Shown here piece by piece: positions 61,101-64,000 of a stretch of 64,000 bases of DNA. The notes beneath the pieces are model-generated. The model was not told the DNA's origin and ran no database searches. It saw only the letters and a list, made by a program, of their open reading frames with translations. Origin of the DNA: Lepisosteus oculatus (Eukaryota; Chordata; Actinopteri; Semionotiformes; Lepisosteidae); the NCBI RefSeq assembly GCF_040954835.1, contig NC_090696.1:78057722-78121721 (forward strand), written 5' to 3'. Made by a program: the position numbers and the translations under genes. Within the stretch, counting starts at the first letter, position 1. The number at the start of each line of letters is the position of its first letter.

Positions 61101-63740
61101 CAGGTGACTCTGCTGGAAAATAACAGTGGGCAGGACACAGAGGAGACAGGACACGAGGACACAGAGGAGAGGAGGGTGAAATGAAGACATGGGCAGCAGT
61201 GACAGGGGTGACCACGGACAGCCTTTCATCCAGTTGGCTGTGGACACAGAAGACCTACGACTAAACACAATGAAGGTCAAACACCTCTACACTGAGCACA
61301 GACACAGAGAAAGCTCAGTAGTTTCAGCAAAGAGTACTCATTTACACAAAAAATATCAGGAAAAAGTGCCACTAAACAATTGCTGTTTTCCTTTTGGAGG
61401 CTCTGCAGAACGTGAATCTTATCAGAAGTCTGCTGACTCCACTGAGTCACTTCCGAACCCAAGAGCAGGAAGGGGAGACCAGAGGGAACCTGGTGATCGT
61501 GCTCCCTGAGCTGTGGTTCAGAGATAATGAGCTCAGTCTTCATCTGGAGCTCAAGACTACTACAAACTCAGCCGACCTGGCAGGCTGGAGCAGAATGAAC
61601 AGCAAAACGTGACCCAGGGGGCACAAGGGAAAGCCACAGGAATGAGTTTAAAACCAGGTCCTGAACGTGCTTCTGTACACTACGGGTTGTGGGAGTCTGG
61701 AACAAGCTACGCAGCCCCATTGTTGAAGCAGATACCCTGGCTTGAGATTCTGAATTCAATTAACTCCAAACGACCAGAATGGGCTCCTTCCGTTTGTAAT
61801 TTCCTCACGTTCTTAACTGCCGCCTACAGCTGTACATGGCTACTGTGAAATAGGGAACAGATATTTGACACTGACCGTGCACGCACACCGCTGTCCTGAA
61901 ATGTCACGGTGTTTGCGTCCGGCAGAGACGATGCCCAGCCTCACCTGCCACAGTGCACCACGACTGCGACGAGGTCGTACATGCGGTCCAGGTTGACGGC
62001 GTCGCTGGAGGTGTTGAAGAGCCGCAGCTCCAGTGGAAACACCACCCTGTAGGAGAGCTTGGTGTAGCGGTGCAGCTGCTCCATGTACTTGAACCTTTTC
62101 AGGTGCAGAGCCAGGATCATGGGCAGCTTCTTCACCTTCATCCTGCGTCATTAAAACACAAACCACACTCCTCAGAGGGCTGACCAAGCACCCTGAGGCC
62201 ACACCCCCAAGAGGGGGCAACCACAACTAGGCCACACCCCCTCAGAGGGCTGACCAAGCACCCCGAGGCCACACCCACTCAGGTGGGAGCAAGTACATTG
62301 AGACCACACTTACTAAGAGGACTGGACTAACACACTGAGGCCAAGCCCAGTCAGGACAGTGCACTGCCAGAGTCCACATCTCTGTCAGAGACCCAGCAGG
62401 CCACTGCAAGACCTTCTAAGGAGATACCTCTGGAGTCATCTTTCTCAGTTCACGCAGGATAAATTCACAGGATTCCATTCTTTTCTTATGGCAACTGTGG
62501 AAGTGCACTGAAAACTGAGAACGGGAGTCAGGAGTAATCAGGACTCACAAACCGAACTGCCTTTGAAACAAGTAATCAAGCACCTCTGCCGGTACCCCGA
62601 GCATCACACTCCATAAACGTTCACACGCTCCAATCACAAGCAAGGCGGCGTATTAATGGCGTCTGTCCCCGGGCCTGTAGAGGAGTGGAGATGTGAGCCT
62701 TCTCCTGCCACCTCCCAGCCGCACTCCTCCTCCGGCACAGGCCCGGGCTGCACTGACCTTTTCTGTGCTTCCTGCTTACTGCAGCACGTTTCACAGTAGT
62801 ACTTGTATTCGCTGCACAGGGTCTCCGTGTTGCTGAAATCCCTGAAAAAAAGCCCAGAATTCTTTAAGAGACCTTTATTTCAAGGACAGGCGGGCAGTTC
62901 CTATCAAAGGTGCACGGGTTCTGCCTTTAATAATCTTCAGTGTCCTGACCCCACCGGAGCTACTGGGTCAGTACTACCCAGCAGAAGTGTCTCTTTAGGA
63001 TGTGGGAGAATGATGGGATGCTGTTCTATCCTGAGAGGGGGCTACAGGGACCTTCCTGGGAGGAGATACAGCTCCTCCACCCTGACACCCTCCCACTGAA
63101 ATTCCAAGCTCACCCTGGGGATGTGAGCAGGCAGACATACAACCTAAAAGGCGTCTTTCAATTGCCTAGAAACACGGAAATGCCATGAATATCGCAAAGC
63201 ATTTCTGCGAAACAAATCTGAATGAAGCACCACAATTCCCCGCTTTTACAGCCGTCCACTTATCAAAGAGATGTTGAACTGGAAAGACAGAATAACTTGG
63301 GACTCATCGCCCTGTGTTGCTTTTCACTCAGCTCCCAGTTCCTGCTCTCGAGTACCTGAGGAAGGTGGGAGAGCTACAGCTCCCAGAGTTCAATCTGGTT
63401 TCTGTTTCACTTCCTGCTCTGCTACACACCTTCAATAACACAGGACTGGCAATCACTAATTGGATAGCAAACCATACTCATATTCACACTGGGAATTGAC
63501 CTGAAGATGGAACTGCTGTAAGGAGGATTTCTGCAAGTGTCCAGAGAAAAGTGTCAAGGATTTTGCACATAGAGAACTTTGGGAAAACTTTCCACCTGAA
63601 TGTTATATTCAGAAAAGTAAAGTCAACCAACTCCAAGGCCCGGAACATGTCGCCCCGCTGTACCTCAGACAGTGTGTAATTGATGTATTTTGCTCCACAT
63701 CAACAGAAAGGTCAAGGAAATCTTCATCTTTGCTGCTGAC
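58150..63740 (-). CDS. USP46: USP46, ubiquitin carboxyl-terminal hydrolase 46, C-terminal five exons
   Basis: USP46 is a cysteine protease of the USP family that removes ubiquitin from substrates such as histones and glutamate receptors and is activated by WDR48 and WDR20. Exons in transcript order are 63740-63664, 62841-62758, 62142-61945, 59069-58991 and 58251-58150 (stop TGA 58152-58150). Splice phases agree and the exons give the last 179 of about 366 residues. Landmarks are [20 protein letters not shown], the cysteine pair motif [25 protein letters not shown], then [20 protein letters not shown] with the catalytic His (313 in human numbering) and FDDD with the catalytic Asp (330), ending FYQSRE. 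Residues [17 protein letters not shown] and the final E match USP46 and not its paralogue USP12 (MDQ, NTSGDATNPDR, final D). The exons with the catalytic Cys lie beyond the right edge. Convergent SPATA18 supports the orthology. Confidence 0.97.
58534..58552. repeat. (ATGG)n microsatellite
   Basis: About four to five perfect ATGG units lie in the last intron of USP46. Confidence 0.8.
59225..60215 (-). mobile_element. CR1-like LINE, 3' part, reverse orientation
   Basis: The 1 kb segment reads on the + strand like the complement of a CR1 reverse transcriptase ORF and its 3' end: GATACAGGTCCCTGTGGTAC (the CR1 'ggtcccgtggtactccact' block), CAACCAGTTCTCAGTCCAAC, ATCAAAAGCCTTCTAAAGAT and ATTCTGAATCCATGTTGGTG occur in the order known from CR1 elements. 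The - strand near 59.3 kb gives [20 protein letters not shown]. It is truncated, with frame breaks, in a USP46 intron. Confidence 0.8.
60905..60985 (+). repeat. L2-type LINE/SINE 3' tail
   Basis: ACTGTAAAACTGTTTGGGAC, CACCTATGGAGATGCTATAG, AAAATAAAG and a (TTA)n tail match the layout of the element at 6270-6352. Only the tail is recognisable. Confidence 0.55.
61655..61760 (+). mobile_element. Truncated CR1/L2-type LINE fragment, + orientation
   Basis: The + strand frame reads [20 protein letters not shown], then TLA. It is the only copy of this LINE tail in the window in the + orientation and lies between USP46 exons. Confidence 0.65.
62150..62350. repeat. Degenerate tandem repeat next to a USP46 exon
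   Basis: Imperfect units of about 60 bp containing TGACCAAGCACCCTGAGGCC and ACACCCCCTCAGAGGG are repeated about three times, immediately upstream (- strand) of the exon beginning at 62142. Confidence 0.7.
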
Positions 63741-64000
63741 CTGCGGAGAAAGACAAAGCTTTTGTGAGCTCCGGGTCCACCATCCAGAGCCACTTTAAAA
63801 TATTACATAAAAATGCCAAACAGGAGCTCCTTCTTGACAATTAGAAGTGACAATCTTTTTGTCTGCCTTTTGGACTCAAAGGAGCAATGCACCATGTAAT
63901 TCTAAGGAGTTCTCACTTTTTGCAAACTCAAGGAGTGCGATTGCTCGCAAGGAGCTTTTGATGTGCGTTTCTCTTTTCGGCAGCCTCTGCTTCTTATTCA

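Noticed and set aside
1..64000. CRISPR arrays, bacterial operons, riboswitches, phage or integron structures
   Set aside because: The window is vertebrate nuclear DNA with spliced genes, and no such structure was seen.

Overview
This is a window of vertebrate nuclear DNA. Genes are split into short exons with consensus GT/AG splice sites, introns are large, and the spacers carry truncated CR1/L2-type LINEs, tRNA-like SINE heads, fold-back elements and minisatellites. Repeat types (L2-type LINE tails in GTAAAGCGCTTTGAGAAG style, fish-type CCTGTGATGGACTGGTGT minisatellite) fit a ray-finned fish; the roughly 50 kb gap between the two anchor genes and the many decayed LINEs would suit a non-teleost such as a gar or bowfin, but that is inference.

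Two genes are certain. At the left, on the + strand, 11 exons (1163-8153) encode almost all of SPATA18 (mitochondria-eating protein, MIEAP); only the first coding exon is not found. At the right, on the - strand, five exons (63740 down to 58150) encode the C-terminal half of the ubiquitin protease USP46, including the catalytic His and Asp; its N-terminal exons lie beyond base 64000. The two genes converge, which matches the SPATA18-USP46 neighbourhood on human 4q12.

The space between them (about 8.2-58.1 kb) is not empty. Reading splice sites and reading frames by eye gives a - strand gene that I cannot name, from a probable start at 50640 to a stop at 36161. Five successive 5' exons (50656-46410) share compatible splice phases and encode a short N-terminus followed by a charged helical coiled-coil segment. 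Four 3' exons (42903-36161) are all joined in phase 0 and encode more coiled coil and a polar tail. The link between the two clusters is not settled. A weaker + strand candidate has exons at 15077, 17607 and 26191.

The remaining DNA is intergenic or intronic: LINE fragments that share the same C-terminal reverse-transcriptase-ORF signature, five copies of a fold-back element carrying AATAAA, a 44-bp-arm inverted repeat near 22.7 kb, microsatellites, a telomere-like CCCTAA/CCCTGA tract, and a few CpG-rich patches that may be promoters.
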